From contig OZ253541.1 in assembly GCA_965262365.1 (NCBI GenBank), positions 3,534,001-3,598,000 on the forward strand: a stretch of DNA of 64,000 nt. The letters are read 5' to 3'. Within the stretch, counting starts at the first letter, position 1; the number at the start of each line of letters is the position of its first letter. Made by a program: the position numbers and the translations under genes. The notes below the pieces were generated by a model, which was not told where the DNA came from, searched no databases, and saw only the letters and a list, made by a program, of their open reading frames with translations. This DNA comes from UBA6522 sp965262365 (GTDB taxonomy: Bacteria; Pseudomonadota; Gammaproteobacteria; Steroidobacterales; Rariloculaceae). Below are positions 7,680-16,307 of this stretch, in pieces.

Positions 7680-10600
7680 GGTCTATCCCCGCCCATGCGG
7701 GGAAACCTCTGGAACTCGCCAAGGCATTCGCCGAGGCTCAGGTCTATCCCCGCCTATGCGGGGAAACCTTCCCGACGTCTCCGGAGCGCCGGTTCATGAT
7801 GGGTCTATCCCCGCCCATGCGGGGAAACCCTCTTCCGCAGTACCCGTGAACTCCTGGAACGTGGTCTATCCCCGCCCATGCGGGGAAACCGGCGTCGAGC
7901 CAGTCGTAGGCGTGTACGACGGGGGTCTATCCCCGCCCATGCGGGGAAACCTTCTTCGGTCGGGGAGGGTACGGGCCTGAAAAGGGTCTATCCCCGCCCA
8001 TGCGGGGAAACCATTCGTGACCAAGCAATTGAACACGCCCATGAGGGTCTATCCCCGCCCATGCGGGGAAACCAGCAACTGCCAGGGCCTGGATGAAATA
8101 TGCGGGGGTCTATCCCCGCCCATGCGGGGAAACCGTCATCGGGCATGCTGACGGCAGTGAGCCCGCGGGTCTATCCCCGCCCATGCGGGGAAACCATCCT
8201 CGGCGCCGAACAGTCCGGACGCTTCAAGGGTCTATCCCCGCCCATGCGGGGAAACCGAGACAGGACTCGAACCTGCAACCCCTGTCCAGGGTCTATCCCC
8301 GCCCATGCGGGGAAACCAGGCAATGTTTCAGACTGAGGCACGCTACTACGGGTCTATCCCCGCCCATGCGGGGAAACCACGTCGTAGGCGACGGCGCGCG
8401 CCAGGCAGTTGGGTCTATCCCCGCCCATGCGGGGAAACCAGGCGCACCGCACCGTGGACGCCTGCGGCATCGGGTCTATCCCCGCCCATGCGGGGAAACC
8501 GCGTGGTGCTTGTCGAAGCTCACCCTGGCCGCGGGTCTATCCCCGCCCATGCGGGGAAACCGGCGGTACGGCCGTGAACGAGATGCTGGCGAGGGGTCTA
8601 TCCCCGCCCATGCGGGGAAACCAACTACCTTGCCCGCAACGGTCACTGGACGCCGGGTCTATCCCCGCCCATGCGGGGAAACCACCGCGGTTTTGTGCGT
8701 CGCGGGGTCGAGCACGGGTCTATCCCCGCCCATGCGGGGAAACCATGGCCGACAAGGTCTACTCGGCGCTGGTGGGGGGTCTATCCCCGCCCATGCGGGG
8801 AAACCATCGTCAACCGTCAGCCGAGCGGCACCATCACGGGTCTATCCCCGCCCATGCGGGGAAACCCAAGCCGAGGCCATCGCGCTGCGGTAGCTCAAGG
8901 GTCTATCCCCGCCCATGCGGGGAAACCGTCTTTCTGGTCTGTCGATAACCGGGTAACCAGGGTCTATCCCCGCCCATGCGGGGAAACCACACCCGACACG
9001 TGGCATACGGATCTTGAAGGCGGTCTATCCCCGCCCATGCGGGGAAACCACCAGTGCAACCAGATGCGCGGCACGCTCAAGGGGTCTATCCCCGCCCATG
9101 CGGGGAAACCGAGTGAGCCGTATGCCAAGAGAGAACCCCATCGGGTCTATCCCCGCCCATGCGGGGAAACCCGCCATCACCGCGCGCGAGGTGGCCAGAC
9201 TCGGGGTCTATCCCCGCCCATGCGGGGAAACCGTCTGGCGGCCGATTGAACACGTACTCCACCAGGGTCTATCCCCGCCCATGCGGGGAAACCACTTTAG
9301 TAATGAGTCGCTGTACATAGTGACCAGGTCTATCCCCGCCCATGCGGGGAAACCACCTCGACGCTCGGGCCAAGCGCGAAGAGGTCGGGTCTATCCCCGC
9401 CCATGCGGGGAAACCAACATCCAGCGTGACGTGCCGATCGGCGGCGGGGGTCTATCCCCGCCCATGCGGGGAAACCGCCGCGCCACGGCCCCTGGTCGGT
9501 GGTGGAGGAGGTCTATCCCCGCCCATGCGGGGAAACCAGCCGCACGATCGTGGCCAGCGCCAGGCGCCAGGGTCTATCCCCGCCCATGCGGGGAAACCCG
9601 AATCCTGCCTCGAGGTCATCTGCGGCCCCGAGGGTCTATCCCCGCCCATGCGGGGAAACCAGCAGGCCTGGACCGACAATGGCGCCTGGATCGGGTCTAT
9701 CCCCGCCCATGCGGGGAAACCCTTGAATCCGCCCTTCAGCGCCGCGTAGACGAGGGTCTATCCCCGCCCATGCGGGGAAACCCCCTGCGCCGCGGCAAGC
9801 CCCGCAAAGACATAGGGTCTATCCCCGCCCATGCGGGGAAACCTGCGTCATCACGCACGAGAAGCTGTACAGCCCGGGTCTATCCCCGCCCATGCGGGGA
9901 AACCGTATGCCGTGGCGTGGGCAAACCATACCCCACGGGTCTATCCCCGCCCATGCGGGGAAACCTGCCCGGCCTGTAGCAAGGTGTTACCGGCCACGGG
10001 TCTATCCCCGCCCATGCGGGGAAACCGCAATGGTGGCCACGTACAGCGCAATAACGCTGGGTCTATCCCCGCCCATGCGGGGAAACCGGAATACACGGTT
10101 ATTGGGCTGGAATGGTTCAGGGTCTATCCCCGCCCATGCGGGGAAACCGTCACGATGTTGCCGCCGCCGGCGTCCCACTCGGGTCTATCCCCGCCCATGC
10201 GGGGAAACCTTGTGGCTGCACCGGGAGCTCCCTCCAGCAGAAGGTCTATCCCCGCCCATGCGGGGAAACCACGCCGCCGTTGGCCGTCACGCCCGGAAAA
10301 TGGGGTCTATCCCCGCCCATGCGGGGAAACCGTGTGGTCGGACCGGCGCGGCCGCACGAAAGAGGGTCTATCCCCGCCCATGCGGGGAAACCGTCACACA
10401 CCAATTCGGTGCCGCGCGTGGCGAGGGTCTATCCCCGCCCATGCGGGGAAACCGAGGCACTACGGCACACTGGACGTCCTGAAGAGGGTCTATCCCCGCC
10501 CATGCGGGGAAACCACGCTGCCGAAGCTCACGGTGAAAACCGAAGAGGGTCTATCCCCGCCCATGCGGGGAAACCGAGGCACTACGGCACACTGGACGTC

Positions 10601-11865
10601 CTGAAAAGGGTCTATCCCCGCCCATGCGGGGAAACCGCGACGTCCGCGGCGGGGCTCGTCAGATTCACGGGTCTATCCCCGCCCATGCGGGGAAACCGTG
10701 GCGGCCTTGATGCGCCCGGGAAAGCCCAGGGGTCTATCCCCGCCCATGCGGGGAAACCGCGAGCAGGTCCGCGGGCGGGGTGCCGTCCAAGGGTCTATCC
10801 CCGCCCATGCGGGGAAACCTTAAAGCGTTTTTCGCGGGCTTTTTCGCGGGCGGGTCTATCCCCGCCCATGCGGGGAAACCTCGGCGAGGGTGCAAAGCTG
10901 CTTGGCAATGTAGGGTCTATCCCCGCCCATGCGGGGAAACCAGGATCCGGAGATCCTGGACCGGTACCGGAGAAGGTCTATCCCCGCCCATGCGGGGAAA
11001 CCCGCGTGGCTTCCAGTAGCGCGATCTCCATGTTGGGTCTATCCCCGCCCATGCGGGGAAACCCGCAGCCGCCCGTCGAACGTGCGCAACTGAACGGGTC
11101 TATCCCCGCCCATGCGGGGAAACCCGTCCGGAGACGAGCAGGATCCGTCCCGGCCACGGTCTATCCCCGCCCATGCGGGGAAACCGTAGGGGGTGTGTAA
11201 TGGCAACACGGTATTGGGGGTCTATCCCCGCCCATGCGGGGAAACCCCTCGTAAGGGTAAGCGCCGTTCTCATGCTCAAGGTCTATCCCCGCCCATGCGG
11301 GGAAACCGCGCTGGCCCTGTACCCAAAAAAGGCCACACCGGGTCTATCCCCGCCCATGCGGGGAAACCTGAATTCGATTCCGTGCAGATACATTTCCATG
11401 GGGTCTATCCCCGCCCATGCGGGGAAACCGCGGCTCAGGGCTCAGGGCTCAGGGCTCAGTCGGGTCTATCCCCGCCCATGCGGGGAAACCGAATCCTGCC
11501 TCGAGGTCATCTGCGGCCCGGAGGGTCTATCCCCGCCCATGCGGGGAAACCCGCTTCACGCTGACCGAGGTGCCGGACGACCTGGGTCTATCCCCGCCCA
11601 TGCGGGGAAACCTTCGAGGAGCGGGCCGGCAAGCGCTTCACGACGGGTCTATCCCCGCCCATGCGGGGAAACCGGCACGGTGGCCAGCCTCAACTCCACC
11701 GTGCAGGGTCTATCCCCGCCCATGCGGGGAAACCTCTTAATTACAGTAGCCGACATTCCCGGACCTGGGTCTATCCCCGCCCATGCGGGGAAACCGATTT
11801 AAGCGTCTCTCGTCATTAATTTCGATTGGGTCTATCCCCGCCCATGCGGGGAAACCTCTAGGGAC

Positions 11866-11878
11866 TAACCCTCTGATA
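11866..11878 (-). promoter_or_regulatory. Candidate IHF site in the CRISPR leader
   Basis: On the minus strand the bases read TATCAGAGGGTTA. This matches the IHF consensus WATCAANNNNTTR at every fixed position except one (G for A at position 6). It starts 9 bp from the leader-proximal repeat, close to where IHF binds the Escherichia coli I-E leader to guide Cas1-Cas2. An ihfA gene is present in this window. One match to a short degenerate consensus is only suggestive. Confidence 0.4.
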
Positions 11879-11880
11879 AT

Positions 11881-11909
11881 ATTCTATTTGTTAAAGAACG
11901 TATGGAAAA
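11881..11909 (-). promoter_or_regulatory. Candidate promoter for pre-crRNA
   Basis: On the minus strand TTTTCC (11909-11904) and TAGAAT (11886-11881) are separated by 17 bp. The -10 element matches TATAAT at five of six positions and the -35 element is weak. Transcription would start within a few bases of the first repeat and run leftward through the array. Confidence 0.35.
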
Positions 11910-11919
11910 CAGTCAGTAG

Positions 11920-12213
11920 TTAGTGCCGCTTCAGAAGCAACACGCCGTCGGCATCGACGATCTCTTTGGGGGGTTCACCGAGGGTTTCAACACGAAGGTT
12001 TCCGGACGCAGTTGTATCGCGCCAGACCATTACGATCGCTCCTCGGCGAAGCGTGCCCCACCACGACGACAACACGGTCCACAGCCGTTCGCGCACAGCG
12101 GCCGACAGGTCGGGCGCAGCATAAACTCCGGGAGCGATCTCCAGCATGATGGATGTTAAAAATCCTCGATAGCGTGCTTCGACATCGCGGGTCACGACGA
12201 CGGTCATCGGCAT
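11920..12213 (-). CDS. cas2: CRISPR-associated protein Cas2, type I-E
   Basis: A 97-residue protein of the I-E branch of Cas2. It bridges two Cas1 dimers in the spacer-integration complex. The sequence begins MPMTVVVTRDVEARYRGFLT, then SIMLEIAPGVYAAPDLSAAV and IVMVWRDTTASGNLRVETLG, and ends EIVDADGVLLLKRH. The length and the tail after the ferredoxin-like fold match I-E Cas2. It is the last gene of the leftward cas operon, 10 bp after cas1 and next to the leader. Confidence 0.96.
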   Translation of the reverse strand: MPMTVVVTRDVEARYRGFLTSIMLEIAPGVYAAPDLSAAVRERLWTVLSSWWGTLRRGAIVMVWRDTTASGNLRVETLGEPPKEIVDADGVLLLKRH

Positions 12214-12223
12214 GTTTGCCGTC

Positions 12224-13108
12224 TCATTTCTTTTCTACCGATTCTTTGAACAGTTTGTTGATCCGTTCGATCATTGAAGGGATCACTCGATCTCGGGCCA
12301 GTGCTTCACCGATCAGACGCCGAGTCGTACGCTCGATGCTCTTGTCTGGTCGTTCGGCAACGTGCTTTGCGGCTCGAAATGCATAGAGAATCGTAATCTT
12401 GTCGCGGTAAAGGTCGGCGATATCCAGAACGAACGATTGGCCTGGATCCTCGTGTATGAATCCCAGTTGCGGGATGGTTCCCGTGGACGCGACGGCGATG
12501 GCCGCGGCCGCTTCAACTGCGCTGGCCGCGTGATTCAATGCCTGGTTCGGAAGGTCCGTGGCACTCGGATTGGCCCTGTCATAGCGGCGACGGCGCCAGT
12601 CGATCCCGATCTGTTGGGCGATGAGGCGATAACTTTGCTTCATTCGCGCACCTTCGATGCCACGGAGTACGTTGATATCGCGATGCGGCAACACTTCGCC
12701 CAGCCTCCACGCATACATTCGCCGCGCGACATCCAAACGCATCGTTGGATTCGCCCAGCAGCGCGCCTGGATGCGGGCGAGTCCCGAACGATCCGGTATC
12801 AGGGGCGGTGCCGTGTACATCCTCACTCCGTCATCGCCTACGGCTGCAAGCGCAGTGCGAGCATGCGCGAGGAGTCTTAAAGCGTCGTGACTGACCGTGG
12901 AACCCGGGCCGAGCAAAATCATTGATATACCTTGGAGGGGGATCGCGTAATCGCCCGGTGACAATGCATCCGTTTTGGTCGCATCTCCCTGCAGAAATGC
13001 AAGCGTTCCGTCTCGGGCCGTCAGCGCTCCGCGGGCGAGGTAGAGCAGTCCCGCACGGTCCTTGTGCGGGACCTTTGCGCTGTCGAGACCGAGGCGTCCC
13101 TTAAGCAT
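12224..13108 (-). CDS. cas1: CRISPR-associated integrase Cas1, type I-E
   Basis: Cas1 inserts new spacers at the leader end of the array as a complex with Cas2. The 294-residue protein starts at ATG 13108 (MLKGRLGLDSAKVPHKDRAG). A longer upstream extension is possible but does not fit the family. The metal-binding residues are visible: Glu in LRGIEGARMKQSYR, His in LGFIHEDPGQSF and Asp in VLDIADLYRDK, matching E141, H208 and D221 of the E. coli enzyme. The start overlaps the end of cas6e by 8 bp. All catalytic positions are intact, so adaptation should be possible. Confidence 0.97.
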   Translation of the reverse strand: MLKGRLGLDSAKVPHKDRAGLLYLARGALTARDGTLAFLQGDATKTDALSPGDYAIPLQGISMILLGPGSTVSHDALRLLAHARTALAAVGDDGVRMYTAPPLIPDRSGLARIQARCWANPTMRLDVARRMYAWRLGEVLPHRDINVLRGIEGARMKQSYRLIAQQIGIDWRRRRYDRANPSATDLPNQALNHAASAVEAAAAIAVASTGTIPQLGFIHEDPGQSFVLDIADLYRDKITILYAFRAAKHVAERPDKSIERTTRRLIGEALARDRVIPSMIERINKLFKESVEKK

Positions 13109-13892
13109 TGTCCCCCCGGCAGTGCATGCGTGGCGGCCGCAGAAGCAGCATTCCATACCCATAGGCGCGGTGACGCCCCACGCCGCGCTTGAGCAACGCA
13201 GTGAAGTGCTCAGGGTTGTCCACTATCAGCGCGCCGTGAAACGTCGCGTCGGGTCCTTCGGGTCCGGCCGCGCCGCGTGAAACGCGAACGCGCTGAAAGC
13301 GGGCGAGACGCGTCGCTGGGCGATCGAGTTCGGCGGCTTTGCCCAGCCTTTCCGCCAGCCAGTCCAGATAAACCGTTGCCCTGGTCCGGGCGTGACCGGA
13401 CATACCGGATGAGTCGTCCGGATGGCGGCGCAATGCTTCAACAACATAGGCGTCAACTTCCGCGCCTCTACGAAATTGCTTGGCGCCGTTCTCAAGACTT
13501 GTCTTCAATCTTCGGACCGGGCGTACACGCAGGTCAAAGCCGATCCGCCGGCCCTTTGTCCATGCCGCCGGCATGGGCTTTTCCTCAAGCCGGTCAAGTT
13601 GAAGTACGCCCAGATGTTCGGGCGGGGAATGAATTCGGGCCGCTTCCCGCAAGAACTCCCCGTTACTCCGGCAATAGCCATAGAGACTGCCGACGGCGCG
13701 CCCCGGCGCGACCAACAAGCGAAACGGGCGCAATTCGCCGGGGCCGAACATTTCGTCGATCAGGTGGTGGACGGCCCGGCCTTCGTCGAATCCGGCGGCA
13801 TGACCGCGATGACGAATCCAGCCGCGCTCTCCGGCCCAGCGGGCCAGTTTGTTCATTGATATGGGTGCGCGGATCAGGCAAAGGGAACTCAT
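13101..13892 (-). CDS. cas6e: crRNA-processing endoribonuclease Cas6e
   Basis: Cas6e cuts the pre-crRNA at the base of each repeat hairpin and stays bound to the 3' end of the crRNA in Cascade. The protein has 263 residues from ATG 13892 (MSSLCLIRAPISMNKLARWA), longer than the roughly 200 of E. coli. The HHLIDEMFG segment near residues 39-47 holds candidate catalytic histidines, and the C-terminal glycine-rich loop GVGRHRAYGYGMLLLRP contacts RNA in the family. The start overlaps the cas5e stop as ATGA, indicating coupled translation. A central region (residues 90-190) carries extra basic segments. Confidence 0.93.
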   Translation of the reverse strand: MSSLCLIRAPISMNKLARWAGERGWIRHRGHAAGFDEGRAVHHLIDEMFGPGELRPFRLLVAPGRAVGSLYGYCRSNGEFLREAARIHSPPEHLGVLQLDRLEEKPMPAAWTKGRRIGFDLRVRPVRRLKTSLENGAKQFRRGAEVDAYVVEALRRHPDDSSGMSGHARTRATVYLDWLAERLGKAAELDRPATRLARFQRVRVSRGAAGPEGPDATFHGALIVDNPEHFTALLKRGVGRHRAYGYGMLLLRPPRMHCRGDNA

Positions 13893-14605
13893 GACTGCGC
13901 CTCTCCCATGACACGCCCTTCGACCACGTGGCGCGATCCGCTGTGCAGCCCCGTTCGCCAATTGCGCAGATCGGCAAGTTCGGTGACATGATCGACCAGC
14001 CAATCGTTCTCCGGGCCTTCGCCCGCCGGCCAGAGTGCGTGGAACGGTCCTGAACCCGGTAGCGCGGAGAGCGCGGCGTGAGCGGTCTCTCCGTCCACCC
14101 ACCCGTTCATCAGACGACAGGCGGGGAGGCAGGGTTTACGCCCGATGAAAAGAGGTCGTGCCGGGTAGTCGAGCGCTTCCGCCAGCGTCTCCAGAGTGGG
14201 GGGTTCGCCAACCGGATCGAGCCGCAGCACCACCTGCACTGCTTGATCGGTCAGATAATCCCGGGCGCGTCGATGCGGCGCACCGTAGCTCGCCCCGTCA
14301 CGTCCGCTTGGTACGCCGAACGTTGTCCAGCCCTTATCTGCTTTTGACAGTTGCGCGTTCTGCATATCCGTCAGGACCGCCGACGCCTGCGCCTCCCGCT
14401 CGCGGCGCGCGGCGAAAATCAGCCGATCTTGCATCGCCTGATGCGCCATGCGATCCGACCAGTGCAGCCCGAGCGCATTGGCGAAGAGTCCGGTCAGCAT
14501 CGAGGCGGCAGGGAAATCGCGCGTTGGGCCGACCTGGTCCACGGCGACTCCGCCGAAGGCCATCAGCGGCGCCTCCAGACGGATGACGAGCCATCGTTGA
14601 CTCAC
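13889..14605 (-). CDS. cas5e: Cascade subunit Cas5e (CasD)
   Basis: Cas5e caps the 5' handle of the crRNA in the I-E Cascade surveillance complex. The 238-residue protein begins SQRWLVIRLEAPLMAFGGVA and continues VGPTRDFPAASMLTGLFANA, the typical RAMP-fold start in which the gene family shows a conserved FPxxSMLTGL block. YGAPHRRARDYL and PARPLFIGRKPCLPA in the middle also fit the family. ATGA overlaps join it to cas7e upstream and cas6e downstream, so stoichiometry is probably set by coupled translation. Confidence 0.95.
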   Translation of the reverse strand: MSQRWLVIRLEAPLMAFGGVAVDQVGPTRDFPAASMLTGLFANALGLHWSDRMAHQAMQDRLIFAARREREAQASAVLTDMQNAQLSKADKGWTTFGVPSGRDGASYGAPHRRARDYLTDQAVQVVLRLDPVGEPPTLETLAEALDYPARPLFIGRKPCLPACRLMNGWVDGETAHAALSALPGSGPFHALWPAGEGPENDWLVDHVTELADLRNWRTGLHSGSRHVVEGRVMGEAQS

Positions 14606-15723
14606 TTGAGCCCTCCCGGCAGCGTCTTCGACCAGTTCGCAAGGTCGGCCAACGAGCCACGCTCAGCCCGTGGCAACTCGGAATCGAGGACGGTCATCAC
14701 ATGACGTTCCTCGCCCGTGTCGTAGGCATCGTCAAGCCGCTTCAGATAATTGGCCATTGCGTCCACCGCCGCGTCTGAGTCCGGCGCACAGGGGCGGCGA
14801 TACGCCTCGGCCAGTGTCCGGGGCTGACGGTCGCCCGCTTCGAGGAGCATCAGGGACGCCCGGCCGTAGGGGGCCGTGGAGCCGAGTTTTGCACCAGGGG
14901 AAACCTCGGCGATCAAATGAACGAGGTTGTGCAGCACCGCGCCTGCCATCTCGGAATCGTGGCCCAGGTTGCCGAGCAGTCCCCGTAAATCGACGACGAC
15001 ATAGCCGTAAAACAGGCCCGAGGTCAGCTCGGTTTCCTGAATCGTATCCGCTCCGGGCTCATCCTCGGACAAGTCGTCCACCGCGGTGAAGTAGTCGCTC
15101 TCAGCTTCCTCCTCGTGCACGGTGAAGGCATGGGCGACATGGACCGGCGCGGTGATATTGGCATCGGTATCGGATGTCACCATTCGTCCGAACAGGGCTG
15201 CGGTCAGTCCGGCAGGGAGGATGGCTCCATCGCGCATGGCCTTGATGTTCGCGCGGAACTCTTTTCTCCAGTCCTTGGCCGATTTCGTCACTGCGTCGAT
15301 GTCGCCATTCGCGTTTTCGGCAAGGCGCTCGGCTTCCTTGGCCAGCCATGCGATTTCAGGTGCGCCGAACAACAGCGTCTGACGGCTTTTCTTGGTCGTG
15401 CCCTTGTCGCCGTAGACGGCTTGCTGAATTTCCGGTTCCAGCGCCTTGACGACATCGTCCGAAAAGCGGTCACGCAATGGCCCGATCACCTTTTGCGTCA
15501 CCAGTTCGCGGGAGCGGAAGGCGGCCTCGGCGCCATCGATCCGGTTTAGCGCGTGTGGGTCCTCAGCGATCCGCCAGTGCCGTTTGAGGCATTGGGACGA
15601 AACCCGCGTGCGAAGTGCGCCGCCGTAGAGCAGGCGCTTGGCGAGCCCCGTATCGTCGCGATTCAGGAGGGCGCCCGTGTAGGGGCTGAGGGTGTGGATT
15701 TGCAGAAAACGCGGCTCGGTCAT
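14602..15723 (-). CDS. cas7e: Cascade backbone subunit Cas7e (CasC)
   Basis: Six copies of Cas7e form the helical backbone along the crRNA in I-E Cascade. The 373-residue protein starts MTEPRFLQIHTLSPYTGALL and continues RDDTGLAKRLLYGGALRTRV and SSQCLKRHWR, the hallmark N terminus of the family. ALFGRMVTSD, AHAFTVHEEEAESDYFTAVD and SGLFYGYVVVDL in the middle, and KLGSTAPYGRASLMLLE toward the end, are also typical. It overlaps cas5e (ATGA) and cse2 (4 bp). Confidence 0.97.
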   Translation of the reverse strand: MTEPRFLQIHTLSPYTGALLNRDDTGLAKRLLYGGALRTRVSSQCLKRHWRIAEDPHALNRIDGAEAAFRSRELVTQKVIGPLRDRFSDDVVKALEPEIQQAVYGDKGTTKKSRQTLLFGAPEIAWLAKEAERLAENANGDIDAVTKSAKDWRKEFRANIKAMRDGAILPAGLTAALFGRMVTSDTDANITAPVHVAHAFTVHEEEAESDYFTAVDDLSEDEPGADTIQETELTSGLFYGYVVVDLRGLLGNLGHDSEMAGAVLHNLVHLIAEVSPGAKLGSTAPYGRASLMLLEAGDRQPRTLAEAYRRPCAPDSDAAVDAMANYLKRLDDAYDTGEERHVMTVLDSELPRAERGSLADLANWSKTLPGGLK

Positions 15724-16307
15724 TCGTTTGCTCCTTCCTGTAGAGTCTGGTGATCGCGGTCGGCTCCGTCGAGCCTCCGGTAATAAGGTTCAGCGAGACG
15801 TCGCCCGATGCGTCCGCGATCGTGGTCCAACAGCGTCCAGGCAATGTCGAGGACATTGACGCCGCTTGCGGATTGGAGAGTCCGGTTAATTGCACGGGCA
15901 GCACGTTCCAGGAGCACTTCCCGCTGGTGTTTCCGCGCGGCCATGAGTTGCGCGAGGCGCCGCTCGCTCAGTACCGGGCGGGGTGAGTTTGAGTGGGACC
16001 AGCCGGGGTCGCCGCCGTCGCACAGGACTTCGCCCAACCGGCGCTTGGCATTATGAAGCGGTGGGCGGTTCGCCGCATCGCCCTTGGGAGTCAGTATGGC
16101 GAGAATACGGATGATGGCCATCCACGTCTCTTGTTGTCGGCCTATTGTTTCGGGATGCCGTGCAGCCAATCGCCAAAAGCCGGGCGCCCCGCTCGAGGCC
16201 GACCGAATTCGACGCAGTTCGGCCAGTCGCCCCGTCTCAAGATATTGCAGCATGGTTGCGGTGGCTAACACGGCCCTGTCCACGGGGTGTGTATCAGGCT
16301 TCGGCAT
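15720..16307 (-). CDS. cse2: Cascade small subunit Cse2 (CasB)
   Basis: Two Cse2 copies stabilise the target-strand R-loop in I-E Cascade. The protein is all-helical by appearance, 195 residues from ATG 16307 (MPKPDTHPVDRAVLATATML). FWRLAARHP, LGEVLCDGG and RRLAQLMAARKHQREVLLER are typical family segments. The reading frame is open much farther upstream, but that part only shadows cse1. The chosen start overlaps cse1 by 14 bp and gives the usual family length. Confidence 0.92.
   Translation of the reverse strand: MPKPDTHPVDRAVLATATMLQYLETGRLAELRRIRSASSGAPGFWRLAARHPETIGRQQETWMAIIRILAILTPKGDAANRPPLHNAKRRLGEVLCDGGDPGWSHSNSPRPVLSERRLAQLMAARKHQREVLLERAARAINRTLQSASGVNVLDIAWTLLDHDRGRIGRRLAEPYYRRLDGADRDHQTLQEGANE

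Larger units (their letters stand above)
6880..11856 (-). CRISPR. Type I-E CRISPR array, 74 repeats, interrupted once
   Basis: A 28-nt repeat recurs every 61 bp with 33-nt spacers. On the transcribed minus strand it begins GGTTTCCCCGC and ends GCGGGGATAGACC, with a CCCCGC/GCGGGG stem for Cas6e. Repeat starts (plus-strand coordinates) are 6880, 6941, 7002, 7063, 7124, then 7680 to 11829 in 69 steps. One spacer, 9599-9632, is 34 nt. Between the repeats at 7124 and 7680 lie 528 bp of phage-like DNA instead of a spacer. The repeat at 6880 has lost its first 8 conserved bases and that at 6941 has one change, marking the old, leader-distal end. The repeat at 7741 also has one change. The leader lies at the right, next to cas2, so the newest spacers are near 11.8 kb. 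Confidence 0.98.
11857..11919 (-). promoter_or_regulatory. CRISPR leader
   Basis: The 63 bp between the last perfect repeat and the cas2 stop codon are AT-rich, unlike the flanks. They lie at the end where repeats are perfect, and the cas genes read toward them, so this is the leader side. The leader is short because cas2 ends only 63 bp away, and the functional leader may extend into the cas2 3' end. A candidate promoter and an IHF-like site inside it are listed separately. Confidence 0.75.

Noticed and set aside
7603..11802. Many long plus-strand open frames with repeated peptides such as YPRPCGET, GLSPPMRGN and GSIPAHAGKP
   Set aside because: They are only the CRISPR repeat read in three frames; 28-nt repeats plus 33-nt spacers shift the frame each unit and keep frames open by chance.
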